DNA of 64,000 bases from Cryptomeria japonica. Taxonomy: Eukaryota > Streptophyta > Pinopsida > Cupressales > Cupressaceae. The notes below the pieces were generated by a model, which saw only the letters and a list, made by a program, of their open reading frames with translations, made no database searches and was not told the DNA's origin. The stretch lies in the NCBI RefSeq assembly GCF_030272615.1, contig NC_081406.1:246011218-246075217 (forward strand). Direction: 5' to 3'. The position numbers were made by a program, and so were the translations under genes. Shown in pieces: positions 45,121-58,196 of the stretch; the stretch's first letter is position 1; each line of letters opens with the position of its first letter.

Positions 45121-46300
45121 TGTGGCCAGTTGGTTATTTAAGTAAAGTGATGAGAGAGGAAAAAAATCAATTTGGTTAGCTATTGGCATCATTGAATCAA
45201 CGTCTATATATGATATGTTGAGGTTCTAGTTATGAGGTGATAGGAAATCTAATATACATGCAACAAACGCATACCCACGTAAATGTGCTATCAGAAGGAT
45301 ATTGTAGAATAGATAGAGTAAAGATACCAAATGATAATTTTGTTGTAGGTTCATATTGTAATTGTTTCGCATGATATTGAAGAGAATAGTTTCATCATCT
45401 TGAAGTTTAATTATTGGTGTTTTTCAATCTTTATTGATGTTTGAAATGAATTCAGGTCATTATCCTCAAGTATTGGCCAAATTGGTTGATCCAAATTAGG
45501 AAAGAGCTTTGTTGGAGGATACATGGCCAACTTTTTAATCACATTTTCATTAGAAATGATCATATTCATGGACCAAAAACTGACAAAAGCATCAAATATT
45601 GCTATTCATTGTCATCCTAGAATGATAGCATAGCCCCCTAGGTTAGCTTTTGGTTAGAGGACCATAAAGTCCATGGGATAATATTAGGAGTCAAGTGTAA
45701 CAAGTCTATCTTCTATAACCCCTTTAAGATTAAAAATTGAGTTATCTGCCAATTGTAATATTGTTGGGGGTAGGTTGATGATCAATTAATTTTGAATTCC
45801 ATGTTCTCTTTGATCACAATGTTTAGTACAATAGCTACTAGATCAATTAAAGTGTTGTAAATAAGGATTCCATTAATGTGTACTTCAAATATTGGTCTTT
45901 TGGGGTATATATACTTGGGAATTACTATCTTTCCAAATATAATGTTGAGAAGCTACCCAAATGCCCATATGGTTTATGGGTCCTTATGTTTCCTCCGTAG
46001 CTATTTTAAACACATCTCCTTTATAGTTTCGGTATAAGTGGAGATATCCCTAATGACCTTAAACATATATATTTTAACTACTCAATGAAATCAAATTCAA
46101 TCTCATGTTCATAGTTTTTAGTGCTCAGTCTCTCTAGAGATAGAGGTTCTTTAGTTATAATTTCATCTTGCTCAAGAGGTTGATTCTTATTACTTGGTTG
46201 GGTATTAGCACTACTAAAAGTTTTCTCTAAGGGAAGTTACCTTATAAGTGTAAATGTGAGAGCGGAAAGCATCTTTCCTAAGAATTTTTTTATGTTTCTT
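45121..46300 (-). pseudogene. Gypsy copy C: protease region
   Basis: Minus-strand remnants parallel 4486-5300 and 54050-54800: protease flap and hydrophobic blocks around 45540-45900, and a Pro/Gln-poor linker to gag. Frames are short and broken. Identified by order and by similarity of the nucleotide blocks to the other copies. Confidence 0.55.
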
Positions 46301-46639
46301 ATCTCTACTGTGTAAGTTGGGTATTGAAAGGTGTCATTAGCATTAACCTATTGAACAAGAATATTGTAAGGATTTGGTGAAAATTGTGCTAAAAATAATT
46401 TTTTCTCTAGGTGGAGTAAGGTAAGAGGTAGTAGTTACTTAACAAAATGGCTTGTTATTCAAGGCAAGGATTGTTATGACTATAGGTAACCAACATTAGA
46501 GTTAAGCCAAGGTTTATTTCCCCATAATTAGGTCACTACCTTGCAGTTTGGGGTGGTTGTTATTATTGGTTATGGGTTTGAGATTGGCATTGTAAGGAAA
46601 CTTGCAACCATCTTTATGACAATTTCCACATAACCCATT
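46301..46639 (-). pseudogene. Gypsy copy C: gag C-terminal fragment
   Basis: Asn/His-rich tail codons (NANLKPITNNNNHPK near 46540-46590) resemble the gag tail of the copy at 5.7 kb. It is cut at 46639 by a solo LTR and resumes at 48715. Confidence 0.55.
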
Positions 46640-48714
46640 TAACATTTCAATCAAATCAACACATAGAAGCCATATGCAAAGAATAGACAACATACCCATG
46701 AAATGTGACACAAGATATATCCTGGTAAAAACCTCATGAGGGAAAAACTTAGCCTCCAAAAGCATCATCCACCATGTATTATCAACAATACATCCATTAC
46801 AATACAACTATAGAAATCCTTTGAAAACCTAGCCATAACCAAGCACTCCATCTGACCGAGCATGAATCCACACATCCCATGCCATGCTTCCTCCTTCACA
46901 AATGCTAATCTGGCTAACTGACCAACCCAAACAACTATCCTTGTGGTGCTTGTTGGCATTTGTAGTTTGTTGGCATTTTGCATAGAGATTGCATTAATGA
47001 TATGTTGTCATTGATGTCAATTGAACTGATAATGGTATTCATGTTATTGTTGATATTGTTGTTTTTTACATTGGCTAGTAACTGGAAAGAAGAGCTTTGT
47101 GGAAGATGTTGTAAACCGGTATGTTAAGTTTGTGAGTTGAACCGGTAAACCGGTGTAAAGGGTTAAACCTTTCTATGCAATGTAACCGGTAAACCCTATC
47201 ATTTGTTAAACCCTAACCGATCAAGTTTGTTGGTTTATTATCTGATAAGCGGTAATTATGGAGACACATGTGATCATTGTATAAGGATAATTTTAAATTG
47301 TTTTGGCGCGTTTGTTTATTGTCTAGGGAAGGAGCAAAGTGGATTGCATCTAATGCGCAACGCGTGATGAGTTACAAAGTCTGATGGAGTGGTTGGAATT
47401 TTCTTGAAGAATGTGAAGAGATTGTCAAGATTGTACTGACTTGATTGTAATCTCGATGATGAGAATTAGGTTTTTGTTGTGTTACCGACCTAATTGATTT
47501 GTATTTAAGATCAATGAAGTTGCTTGTAAAAGTTGTTGGCAAGATTGGCGAAAACCTATTGAGTGTGTTGTTGCCTAACCAATGAATGGATCTGCACTTT
47601 GAGTGAAGGCAGATTGAAGCTTAAAAGGGTATGATCAAGCAAATGTAGTGTTATTCAGACAGATCAAGAAAACTTGTTGTTTTCTAACAATTATAGTAGA
47701 AGTGAAATTCCTTAACTGGGTAAGCTCTAACAAGCTTGGTTACTTATTAAATCCTCTAACAAGGTGGTCCATTAGCTTGGATTCTTAAATTCTCCAGCGA
47801 GGTTACTCCTAACAGGGTATTGTACTTTTCATCAAGGCATATTTGTAAATCCCTTAACCGGGTGATTCCTAACCGGAATTAGTTCTTAACAGGACTTATT
47901 GTAAAGCTTTAACAGGCTTGGCTCCTAACAGGGCAAACTTCAAAAGAGTTTAGATAGCTATCCTTGTGAGTCTCATCTCACCATGGTTTTTACCTATTTG
48001 GGTTTTCCATGTATAAACATTTGTGTCAAGTGGTGAATGTTTTTGTGGTTATGATCTTATTTGTTGATTTGATTAACTTCTGATAAGGCATGATAACTAG
48101 AAGCATTGAGAGATGAATATGTTGAGATATGATTAAGCATTGTTGATGTTTACAAGATTGAAGTTGTTTACTGTTAAGTTGTCATAACAGTCAAACAGGT
48201 TGATGTCAATTATTCTTATGAATATTGATCTTGACTGAGATATGTTTACTTTGTGTGATTGAATTTGAGTTTGGGAACTTTGTATTAGTTTTTCAGTATA
48301 ATGATTCAAACCCCCCTCTCAGTATTCTACCAGATACTTATTCTTTCATCATACCAGCAGTTCTTTTATAAAGACAAGCAACCACAAAACCACCAAGTGG
48401 TATTACATCAAAACCATGTGACAATAAAATATAATATTTTTCCTACCTACCCTTGACCCACATTTAATATTGGGTACTTTATCACAATTGCATTCCCAAA
48501 TATTAAATAAATACAATATAATAATACCAATGTGTCAATACAACTCATCAAGTGGTTACAAAAATATTCCAAGGGAATCTCTACATGTTGCACATCCATC
48601 TAGGTGCTCCTAGGTGCAACAATACAATATAATATTATATTATAATTCCATGTCCACCTCACACAATAATAAAATAATACAACAATGAAACATTATTATG
48701 CAAGGTGTAAAACA
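46640..48714 (-). mobile_element. Solo LTR in gag of copy C, TSD CCATT
   Basis: Minus-strand start TGTTTTACACCTTGC at 48714 and end GAAATGTTA at 46640 (ancestral CA decayed). CCATT flanks it at 46635-46639 and 48715-48719. TATA-like CTTTATAAAAG near 48365. About 690 bp after subtracting the LTR inserted inside it. No coding potential of its own. Confidence 0.75.
46968..48351 (+). mobile_element. Copia-type solo LTR nested in the solo LTR
   Basis: A plus-strand segment starts TGTTGGCATTTTGC and ends TTCTTTCATCA, with a cytosine run (ACCCCCCTCTCAGT) near the end as in the copia LTRs of this window. CTCATCTCACCATGG near 47970 parallels CTTCCCACCGTGG in those LTRs. A second TGTTGGCATTTG begins at 46951. 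I could not find a TSD, so the exact left end is uncertain. Confidence 0.65.
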
Positions 48715-49900
48715 CCATTTTCCCAATAGGTATGACTATTGGGGCCATACTCCTTATGGTGTTGTCCATCAAAGTGGTATGTAATTTGAGCAAAATTGAG
48801 AGGGACGATTATAAAAAGGAGGAAAATCTCCAAATAAAGCATTGAAAGATAAGGGATTTTGAGGAGTACCTTATTTTTTGCCATGGTTTTTATTCTACTA
48901 GATAAAATACTTGACCATCATCATACTTCAAAGTTTTAAACTTCAATCATTCATGTATGTCTTCAATCCTTGTTATCATCTTACATTTGCAATCTAACTT
49001 ATTTCTTTATTAGTGGAAACAATATTAAATCAAAGGTGCCTCTACTTATTTGAGTTTTTTCTTTCCATGCTATGTATTCAACTAAGTTTTTATAATATTA
49101 ATTATATCTTGCTTTATGTACTTCAATTTGTTGTTGAGCTCCATCATAGAAACACTCACAACTATCTTGAAAGTCATTAATTGCAAGTTGCATGTATTTT
49201 TTTATGGTGGAACATGAGTAATTTCTACATATTTGTAGATATCATCCCATACAACCTAATAAATATGTCTTCCTCTAATAAATTATAAAGCATCCAAGCA
49301 ATCTTCATTAACTCCCCTTAAGAATATTATTTTGAGGGAGTTTGGAGATACCCTATTTTGTTGAGTTTTTTTAAGACAAAATAAAAACCTTTCCATGTAA
49401 TCTTTCAAGGCTCATTTGCAATCTATGTCATCTGAAATTCATTGCCTCCTCTCAAATCTCCCACTCTACAATAGTCTTATACTTCTTAAGGAACTTTTCT
49501 TTTGTGATTGCTAGCGAGCAACTATATCTCTTCCTAATTCCCTAAACCATCTTAGTGTAGAATCATAATTCCCTAAACCACCTTAGTGTAGAATCCTTAA
49601 GTATGTTTGGGAATAATTTAAACCGATGTGCATTGGTGGTATAGTCATAGTTTTTATAGAGAATGCAAAATTTCAAACAAGAACATATTAGGGTCTTTTG
49701 TGATGATTCCATGAAAGTTAGGAAGATCATAAGATGGAATGTTCATCATGGCAATATGTCTTTCTTTGTCAAAAATAGGAAACTAGAAATTCATGGTTTA
49801 AGGTGGTTCTTTCACTAATACATCACCCATTGTGATGTGGAATTTGTGACTGTGGGCTAAGGAAGTGTCTTGAGAGTGGGATTTTGGATTGAATAAAATG
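48715..49900 (-). pseudogene. Gypsy copy C: gag N-terminal and middle part
   Basis: Minus-strand codons like FLRGVNEDCLDAL (49270-49330) match the gag motif of the other two copies, and a DDI..IY block follows. Further right, 49500-49760 recalls the SYDYTTN-like capsid N-terminal region. Several frames and stops. It continues across the solo LTR into 46639. Confidence 0.65.
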
Positions 49901-50119
49901 ACAAGTTGGCTTCAAGAGGTTGTACTTTGCGAATTAGGGGTACATGTGCTTGCCCTTCTTGGTATCTTCCTCTAGAAAAGATATATATTCTTGATATCTA
50001 TTAGTTGGTAGAAATATCCCTAAGAGATGTCACATCCACCAAATAAATTATTGTGATCCAATTTCCACCTCCCTACACAATATTAGGACACGATTGGGTA
50101 CTTGGTGTGATATAATTGA
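49901..50119 (-). other. Leader of gypsy copy C
   Basis: Short non-coding stretch between gag and LTR. No PBS could be read with confidence. Confidence 0.4.
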
Positions 50120-50897
50120 ATTGGTAATTTACCAAAGTTTATGAATTAAGCTAAAGTATTCATACTATGTGTATACGATGAAATTGGAGATTTAAATATA
50201 TTCAACCACATAAAACCCTAGTTCTACAATAAAATAAACCATACACCAATGAAGAACCTAAAAACATGCAAAACGACAAATATGAAAGATTATACCATTC
50301 ACATGTCCACTAGGGTTTCATCTTCATTATTTTCTATCTCCATTGATCTTGCTTGATATTATTATAGTTACTCTTTGATTTTATCTGGGCACAAGAGCTC
50401 AATAAAGAACGGATTGTGGTTGTGCATATGTTTGATTGATTGATCACTATGTCCTTAGGGATGGATAGGGAAAAGGGGTCTTCTTTTATAGAGAGCACCT
50501 TGAAAAAATGGAGGGTTGGGATTAAGAGTTGGAAGGAAAAATGGTTGGCTCAAATTAGAGGATAAGTATGAAAAATAGGAAAATATTAGAGAGGTGGTAA
50601 AAGGTAAATTAAGAAAAGAATGAAAGGTGTCATGGGAGAAAAAAGCTAATGAATTAATTAAATTTTATTTAATTAATAGAAGAGGTGAGACCAATTAAAT
50701 AAATAAAATATTTATTTAAGGAAAGGATAATTTAAATAAATAAATAAAATTATTTAAATGAAGAAAGGTTAGAAGAGGATAAATGAATCAATTTAATAAA
50801 TAAAAATCTATTTAATTAATAGAAAGCTTAGGATAAAATAATTAAATAAATAAAAATATTTATTTGATTAGACTAAGACAATTTTAGGTGTCTACTC
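50120..50897 (-). repeat. 5' LTR of gypsy copy C
   Basis: Minus-strand start near 50897 (GTAGACACCTAAAATTGTC), AATTAATT-rich upstream part, and TATA region near 50490 (TTTTATAGAGAGC on plus). Matches 34145-34452 joined to 24301-24798. The inner end is approximate. Confidence 0.65.
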
Positions 50898-52149
50898 TAT
50901 GAATTGTTATTCAATTTATTTTATGATCTTCATAATCACCAATATTTCCATTCTCATAACATGCATTCCCTAAGAGAATCAAGGCTAAATACTATTAACT
51001 ACTATTAACTAGAGGTTATTCTTGACATACAGGTTTGCATCTATATTGCATATAAACTTCGAGTCCTGTAAATCATAAAGTTTTATATATTCCTAAGAAA
51101 GGTTACTTTAGTAGATTATCCACATTACATAGTCTCAATAATATTTCCGATCAAAAGCACTCTTGGAATATCCCTTCTTAGTAACAAATTAAGGTACCTT
51201 AATAGTTTCCTATAACTAAAGTCTTACCCATAGATTAAAAAGGAAGAAAAAGAAATTAGTTTAAAATGTATTATCGTAGAGGTAAATCTTTTAGGATCTA
51301 CTCAAGCATGATTACTTTACATGAGCTAAACACATCAAATAAATCAATCAAATGTCAAGAAAAGTTCTATCGTGTGTGTATATATATATATATATATCGT
51401 TATCAAAATTATGATTTCTTTTAACATGAAATGCATAACTTTACATAGATTCTCTATTATCTATATGTATTTTGTATAGATCTATGTTACTCCATTGCAT
51501 TCATCAATAATTAATAATTATAGTATGAAAATAAATATGTATGACATTGACTTCCCATTAAATTTCAATATAAGAAATATTAAACAAAAGAAGATTATAT
51601 TCAAGCTATAATATTTCAACTATATATATTTTAAATCAACCATATTTAAAATAATCTATTTAAGCCTGGTTTGAATCAGCTTAAGTCTATATTATTCCTA
51701 AATTAATTGTCAGCCATTGTTAAACTACTTTTAAAGTATCCATTGTAATTTCATTGAAAGGTTATTATAAACTTTTGCACAAATGTAATTAGCAAGTGAA
51801 ACTCTTATGTTGAGTCTTTACGTCTATCCTCTCTACGGGTATGGAAACCCAAGAATCTAACATGTAATGCAAAAATTTAGAAAATATAAGGCATGCATGG
51901 AATTTACAAAAATATCTTATGATGTCATTAAATACAAGATGTTGTGGAAGCAAAGACAAGGCAATGAACCTTAATAATTGTTATCATATATGATCTTATG
52001 GACAAAATTTGCACTGAAGTGGCATGCTTGTAGTGTGGAAAATTAATTAAAAAATAATGTTTGACTTGTCCAAAAAGACAAGTGATATTTCTCTTGCATA
52101 CGTCAAGATTAATACATAATTAATAATAATGAGAGAAATTTGGGTTATG
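50898..52149. other. Non-coding, decayed
   Basis: No recognisable gene. Contains a (TA)n tract and probably the eroded integrase part of gypsy copy D. Confidence 0.4.
51373..51398 (+). repeat. (TG)n(TA)n microsatellite
   Basis: GTGTGTG followed by about nine TA units. Confidence 0.95.
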
Positions 52150-53860
52150 ACAAGCTATCCAAGAATATGGGAAGGTGTGTTCAACCAAATAGTGACTTTC
52201 TCTTAGTTATAGATGTGGTAGCATTTCTCTTAGTTAGCTATATTGGCACACCAAGGTGTGTTTATTGTTAAAGAGAATAGTTGCTCATCAAGAAAGGAAT
52301 CATCCACAATCAGTTACTCTATTTGAATATTTAATTTAGATAGAAAGACAACTACAACATTTTCTTTTCCTAGCTTATCAATGATGGTGAAGTCAAACTC
52401 TTGTAGAATCAACAACCATCTAACAAGTCTCTCACTAATTACTAGTTTGTTCATCAAATATCAGATTGTTATGTGGTCAATATGAACAAAGATAGGATAA
52501 CCAATGATATAATGTCTAAACTTATTTATTGCATTCCATATATTACAACTAACATGTCCTTCTTTTATCATATTATAATTGAGTTCAATTCACCTTACAT
52601 TCTCATATAATATGTGGCATATTCCAAAAAATATTCTTTATACATCCTAAAAAGGATCCTATTACAAAATTAGAGGCATCTATATTAATGTGAAATGGTA
52701 TTGTCTAGTTAGGTCCTCTCAAGATTTTCTTTTGTAAGAGATGTTTTTAATTCCTTAAAATCTTGATGGCGAGCGAGCTGGTGTCTATTCAAAATCCTTA
52801 GATAATAAAACAAATAAGGGGTTGTTGTCTTACTAAAATCCTTAATGAATCTTTTGTATTACCCTACACAACCAAGAAAAATTCTTACATCCTTATGCTT
52901 GTGGGTACTATTTGAGTAGATATTATCTCTATTTTAATTTTATTCACTTCAATTCCCCTATGTGACAAATAGTGACCTTGAAAAAACTATCTTCCATCAT
53001 CATGAAAAAATTCTCATGACTAAGAGAAAGGTTATACTCTTGGCACCTTTGAAGGAATTTTTCTAAATTTGTCAATGCTTTTTCAACGGAATCCCCATCC
53101 ATATATATTCCATAGAGCCATGTGCAAAATCTAAAAATATTTTCAAGAAAGATCATTGAATCTTTCTAGAGCATTACATAATCCAAATGGTAGGACTAAA
53201 TATGCATAGGTATCCCATGGACATGTGAAGGTTGTTTTATCCTGGTCTTTAGGAGTTATGATATGGTTATAACCACTAAACCAATCCAAGAAAGAAAAAT
53301 TAATCTTCCCTTCTAATAAATATAAAAATTAATCAATGAAAGGGAGAGGGAAATTATCCTTCCTAGTGGTTGCATTCAATTCTTTGTAATAAATATATAG
53401 TCCCTATTTCCTCTTTTATCTGTTACTATGACCAATCAAGATATCCACTCACTATCTGATATTGGATATATATGAACCCTCCATCCAATAATTTTTTTAG
53501 CTTAGTCTTCACAATATTTCTAATAGCTAGGTTTTTTCTAAATTATATTTATCTCATTGGCTTGCATACTTCATTGATGCATATCCCATGCACACAACGG
53601 TTAGGATCTATTCCCTATATGTAATGATAATACTAAAAAAATGTAGATGTGAGGGCTATTAGATTTTTTTGTAATTCAAAACATTGGCATGTTGTTAACT
53701 CATTACTAACATTAAGTGTCTTACCAAGTGATACTTATGTTGGTGTTGCAAAGGCCATGACATGAATTATACCAAGGCTAGATATATTAAGGCTACAATT
53801 GTTTAGAATTAGTTCATGGAATATCATAGAAGTAAACTCTGAAGCATTATATAACATGCT
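52150..53860 (-). pseudogene. Gypsy copy D: RT, RNase H, integrase start
   Basis: Minus-strand pol remnants. A linker ending SLGKTLN is near 53715. RT is at 53560-52760, including IYMDGDSVEKALTNLEKFLQRCQEYNLSLSHENFF (53156-53000), where the YxDD box has decayed to IYMDGD. The RNase H part is near 52380-52470, and the integrase start is near 52250-52320 (FLDEQLFSLTINTPWCANIAN). Many stops. Confidence 0.8.
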
Positions 53861-54049
53861 ATGTAATAGACAAGTCATACATGATAAGAATTGATCTTGC
53901 TACAAGTTTATTCCATAAGATTTTTGCATAATGTTGGCAAGAACTTCATCCTCATCCTAAATGTTTATCATGAGATTCCTTTCAATGTTCATGAGTTTTT
54001 GGAGAGAACATTGGTTTTAATCTTCCAATTTTAGCTATATAAACTGATC

Positions 54050-54800
54050 TAAAATAGCATGACACTATGCAGGGGGATAAAGGACCAATTTCTCTAATAC
54101 ATTTTCATTGAAAATTGTCATTTTTCTATACCTATTTCCAATAAAGGCATCTATTGTGGCTAGCCATGGTCATCCTAAGATCAATTTGTATCCTTCTAGA
54201 TTAGCCTTAGGTTGTGGGACCTTGAAGTCAATATGGTATTCCCATGAATTAAGTGTGATGACCAAATCCGCAATCATACCTTTTGGTTTGATTGTTAACC
54301 TATCTACAAATTGTAATACTGCAAGTGTAGGCCTTGAATCCATCAATTGCATAGTGATCATCATTTTCCAAATCATAACATTAATGTTTGCTCCAAGATC
54401 TATCAAAATATTTTTGAAAGTGTCACATTAATATGCACATCTATGAAAGGGCTACCAGGGTCTAAATATATCAAAACAACTAAGTTTCCTAACATTATCT
54501 CAATAAGTTGTCTTATAACATCAATAGTATGGAGATCCTTTCATTTTCTCTCTAATCTTGTGAGACACAATTCCCTAATAGCCTTGGTATAGATTGGCAC
54601 ATCTTTGATGGCTTGGATAAGGGGAATTATACACAAATATTTTTTAGTTGTCCTAAGAAGTCAAGTTTAGGATCAGGATAGAACTTTTGGGTGGTCAACA
54701 TTTTTAGTAATGACCTTCCTTATTCATGAGATCTACATGTGGTTGGTTATGTTCAGGTTGCTTAATGTGAGTAACCTCAATGATTGGTTCCTCATTAGAT
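54050..54800 (-). pseudogene. Gypsy copy D: aspartic protease
   Basis: On the minus strand, MIDLGANINVM (54406-54374) is the active-site block, again DLGA. RLTIKPKGMIADLVI and then YKLILG lie near 54200-54300. Gag-to-protease linker codons lie to the right. The block is open for 78 codons, making it the best preserved protease of the three gypsy copies. Confidence 0.8.
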
Positions 54801-54999
54801 AGTTTCCTAGTCTATAGGAATGCACAACCAGCAAGGATTTTTCCTAAATGTAGATGAACATCACTAACCTCAATCACATTGGTTGGGTATTTGATGGAAT
54901 CATTATTATATAAACCTATTGAACATGATTGTTGTAAGGTTTCGTGTAGGTTGAGTAGGCAACCTGAGGTACTCTAGGTTGTGCAGAGAAGGTGAAGCT

Positions 55000-55703
55000 A
55001 GATTAGACATAATTACTGCCTATTATTGTAGGGGCTACTATGACTATGGGTAAGTTGCATTTGAGTTTTTCCACTATTGATTTCCTTTCCATTATTATGA
55101 CAATGGATTTTGACGGGATTACTATTGTTGGTTATAGTTGGGAAAATGATATGATTGTTGTTGGTACTTCCCTTGTTGTGGAATTTAATTGGATGTGAAT
55201 CATTTGGCCATGGTTAGTTCGGCATATCATTACCAAGTGGACTATTTTAGTTAAGAGTGTTTCTATTGACCATAGTAAAATAAGCCTTATAAGACAAGGG
55301 GTCTTGAGGCATACCTTGTCTTTGCTACTAATGTTTGTGGCAAAGAAATCTTGTCCTTCCTCATCCTCTAAGGTATGAAATCCTATTTTTTATTTATTTT
55401 CTTGAAAAATGTTAGCAACCTTCTTGCACTTGTAATTGGCCTTCTTTTATTGATAGTGTGGGCAATACTCAATGAGAGCATCCTTTGATTCTTCTTGTTT
55501 ATATTTGATGTGCAAAGTGTCCAATTGACTTGCAATATGGCTCATAATATCTTTTTTCATAGTTGATAGAAGATTGATGAGCTTCACCTTATAAATACTA
55601 GTACATGTTTTGGTGACAGGTAGGAGTCTAGAACTCTTAGATTTTCTTAGAGTTGATCGAGTGTGGTTCGTATAAATATAAAAAATAAAAAATAAATAAA
55701 AAT

Positions 55704-55739
<36 letters not shown>

Positions 55740-55806
55740 AAATAAAAAATAAAAAATAAAAAATAAAAAATAAAAAATAAAAAATAAAAAATAAAAAATA
55801 AAAAAT

Positions 55807-55843
<37 letters not shown>

Positions 55844-56380
55844 AAATAAAAAATAGTTGGGAGGATGTCCCCTATTCCAATCAGGTCCAAGGCATCTATA
55901 CAGTCCTCATTCACTCCTCTTACAAATAAAAACTTAAGAGACTTTGGGGAGAGTTTATCCTGATGTGATTTCTCCATATAATCTTCAAGTGGTTCATCCT
56001 CCTTCTATAATATACAAAATGTGTCATCCCTTTTCATGTATCCCCATTGGAATTAGTCTTGATACTTTTGTAATAATTTATCTTTCATTTCATCCCAGTT
56101 CATGATTTCATTCTTAGCAGCATCTTTCAATGTGACTAGAAAATATTTCAGCCTTTGGGTAACAATTGTATAGTCATAGCTTTCGCACAAGACATCAAAT
56201 TTTTAAAAATGTATTAGGGTTGTCTATGATTAGGCCATACAAATTAGGTAAGGTAAACAAGGTAAGTTTTTTAGACCAACAACACACTATTGGTCGGTAA
56301 TTGAAAACTCAAAGGTGACTAGCTCAGCAAGATTCTCTACTTCTTCGTCATCCATTGTGTAGATTGATTCTTATATTGAT
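55000..56380 (-). pseudogene. Gypsy copy D: gag with microsatellite insertion
   Basis: On the minus strand, SPKSLKFLFVRGVNEDCIDALDLIGIGDI (55950-55870) is the gag motif seen in the other copies. A (AAAAAT)n tract then replaces or splits the next codons, and the frame resumes with TRSTLRKSKSSRLLPVTKT and SHIASQLDTLHIKYKQEESKDALIEYC (55600-55450), the last being the conserved run before the zinc knuckle. The frame stays open across the tract, giving a long Phe-rich stretch. Confidence 0.8.
55676..55853 (+). repeat. (AAAAAT)n microsatellite, about 180 bp
   Basis: Roughly 28 hexamer or pentamer units of AAAAAT with a few AAAAT and AAAT variants, inside gag of gypsy copy D. Confidence 0.95.
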
Positions 56381-58196
56381 GTGGAATCACTTGAGGATGT
56401 TGATCATTTAGACAATGTTGGGTTCCTTATATCAAATAGGTCATCTTAATTCTAAGTGGATGGAAGTAATCTTCCTAAGTAATCCCTTTGTCACCACATG
56501 AAATGGAGATTGAGCTTAAGGGTTGTTTTCTTGCACTCTATTAGTGAATCGTCTAAATTTTATCATGAAAAATCAGCTAATTTTTTAATGATGGAAGATT
56601 TAAAACTTCTAATTAATGAAAGGATACAACATGTAAATAAATTAAACTTATATATCGTAAACCTTATCACCATCTTTAGCAACAACACCAAAAATGATAA
56701 AATCCTTCTAAGTGTAATAGATTGATGCAAAAAGTTCATGCATTTAGCTCAATAGACCAATGAATCCTTTATCAATTAACATATTAACTCAAATGGGCTT
56801 ATTTAATTATCAATCAAGGAAGTGTACCTTCTTGGGTAATGTTGGCACTATATGTGTAGTTGAGGAGACTCTAATTTATTCTATTAACTATATATATGGA
56901 ATAAACGAAAAGAAACAAACTAAATTGGAAGCATAACTATGCTAAAATTAAATTATAAATGTACAACATTTTTTGTGGGTATCTATTTAATGACATGGTA
57001 ATTGTTGTAGGTGACTATTTCTACTTTTTGTGCAGCTTATTACACACAATTTATCCAAACAACTATTATTAATAGCTAAATAGATTGATCTATATCAAAT
57101 AAATTAACTTAAAATTTTATTCTACCAACTAATCAACAATCTAATTATCATTAAAAATAATTTAAACTACTAATAGAATCGCAATACCTCAAGTGACCCT
57201 TGATTGAGTGGCTATAATATCACTTGTTCATATTCAATCTTTAACTCGTGTATTCATTATTAGCATTCATCATTTATTATAAATTCAAAAGAAACATGAA
57301 TTTGTAATGGTCTTGCTAATTGACAAAGATACTAACAATAGAATATAACGACTAACTAATCATTGATAGCTTGTAAAACTCGTAACTAGCATCAACTCTA
57401 ACATGATCCAAGATTTATACACAAAATCCTAATGGTTAGATTATTATCAAACTCTAAGAAACTTACTAAAAGATGTTGATTCCCCCATGATAGTAGGGAT
57501 AATACTTATTCTTCTTGTAATATTGGAAATAGGAATCTTATCCTAGGAATGAAAACTAAGATGTTATTCATTCACTACTTCCAACATTCTTTTTGTTGCT
57601 TTGATTTGATATGATTTTGATATGCAAATTTAAGATCTAGGTAAAATAATGTGAAATTGACAAAATTTGGCGTAAACAGAGAGATTTAAAATTGGAAGTT
57701 AACAAAGAAGTGTAGATTTGGAAATGAGATGCAAAGAAGAACTTTTTACTGAAATCTAGAGCTAAAAGTGGTGGTCTAGCAAGCTAGACATCTTAGACCT
57801 GGGGGTATTTTTTTAGATGAGGTTTTGGATTCCATAGCAAGATGTTCTATAGATCTTTCCCTCTAAAATTTAGCCTAAAATTGTTGGTTAAGTGAACTAA
57901 TCAGTATAGCACAGGAGTTTTCACCTATTCAAAGTCTAGAATTATTTGTCTCAATCTACTCTATGTAAGTTTGTAACTCTTTTCTATTTGTAGACATGTA
58001 AAATTTGTCCCCTTCAATCAACCTCATTTTTTCCATTAATTAGATGAATCTATTATTATATAATGTTATCCCTTTTTCACTATATTAATATCTATTATTC
58101 TAATAGTGTATCCATTTATCCATTATCTCATTTAATTCATTAAAAATATATATATTCTATTATTTATCCATTTAATAATATATTATATGCATATCA
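56381..58196 (-). other. Gypsy copy D leader, PBS remnant and LTR
   Basis: Minus-strand TTTTTGGTGTTGTTGCTAAAG near 56688-56708 looks like the tRNA-Asp-type PBS of Athila/Tat elements with C-to-T changes. To its right, non-coding LTR sequence runs until copia 2 interrupts at 58197. The tract TAAAAATATATATATTC lies at 58141-58157. Confidence 0.5.
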
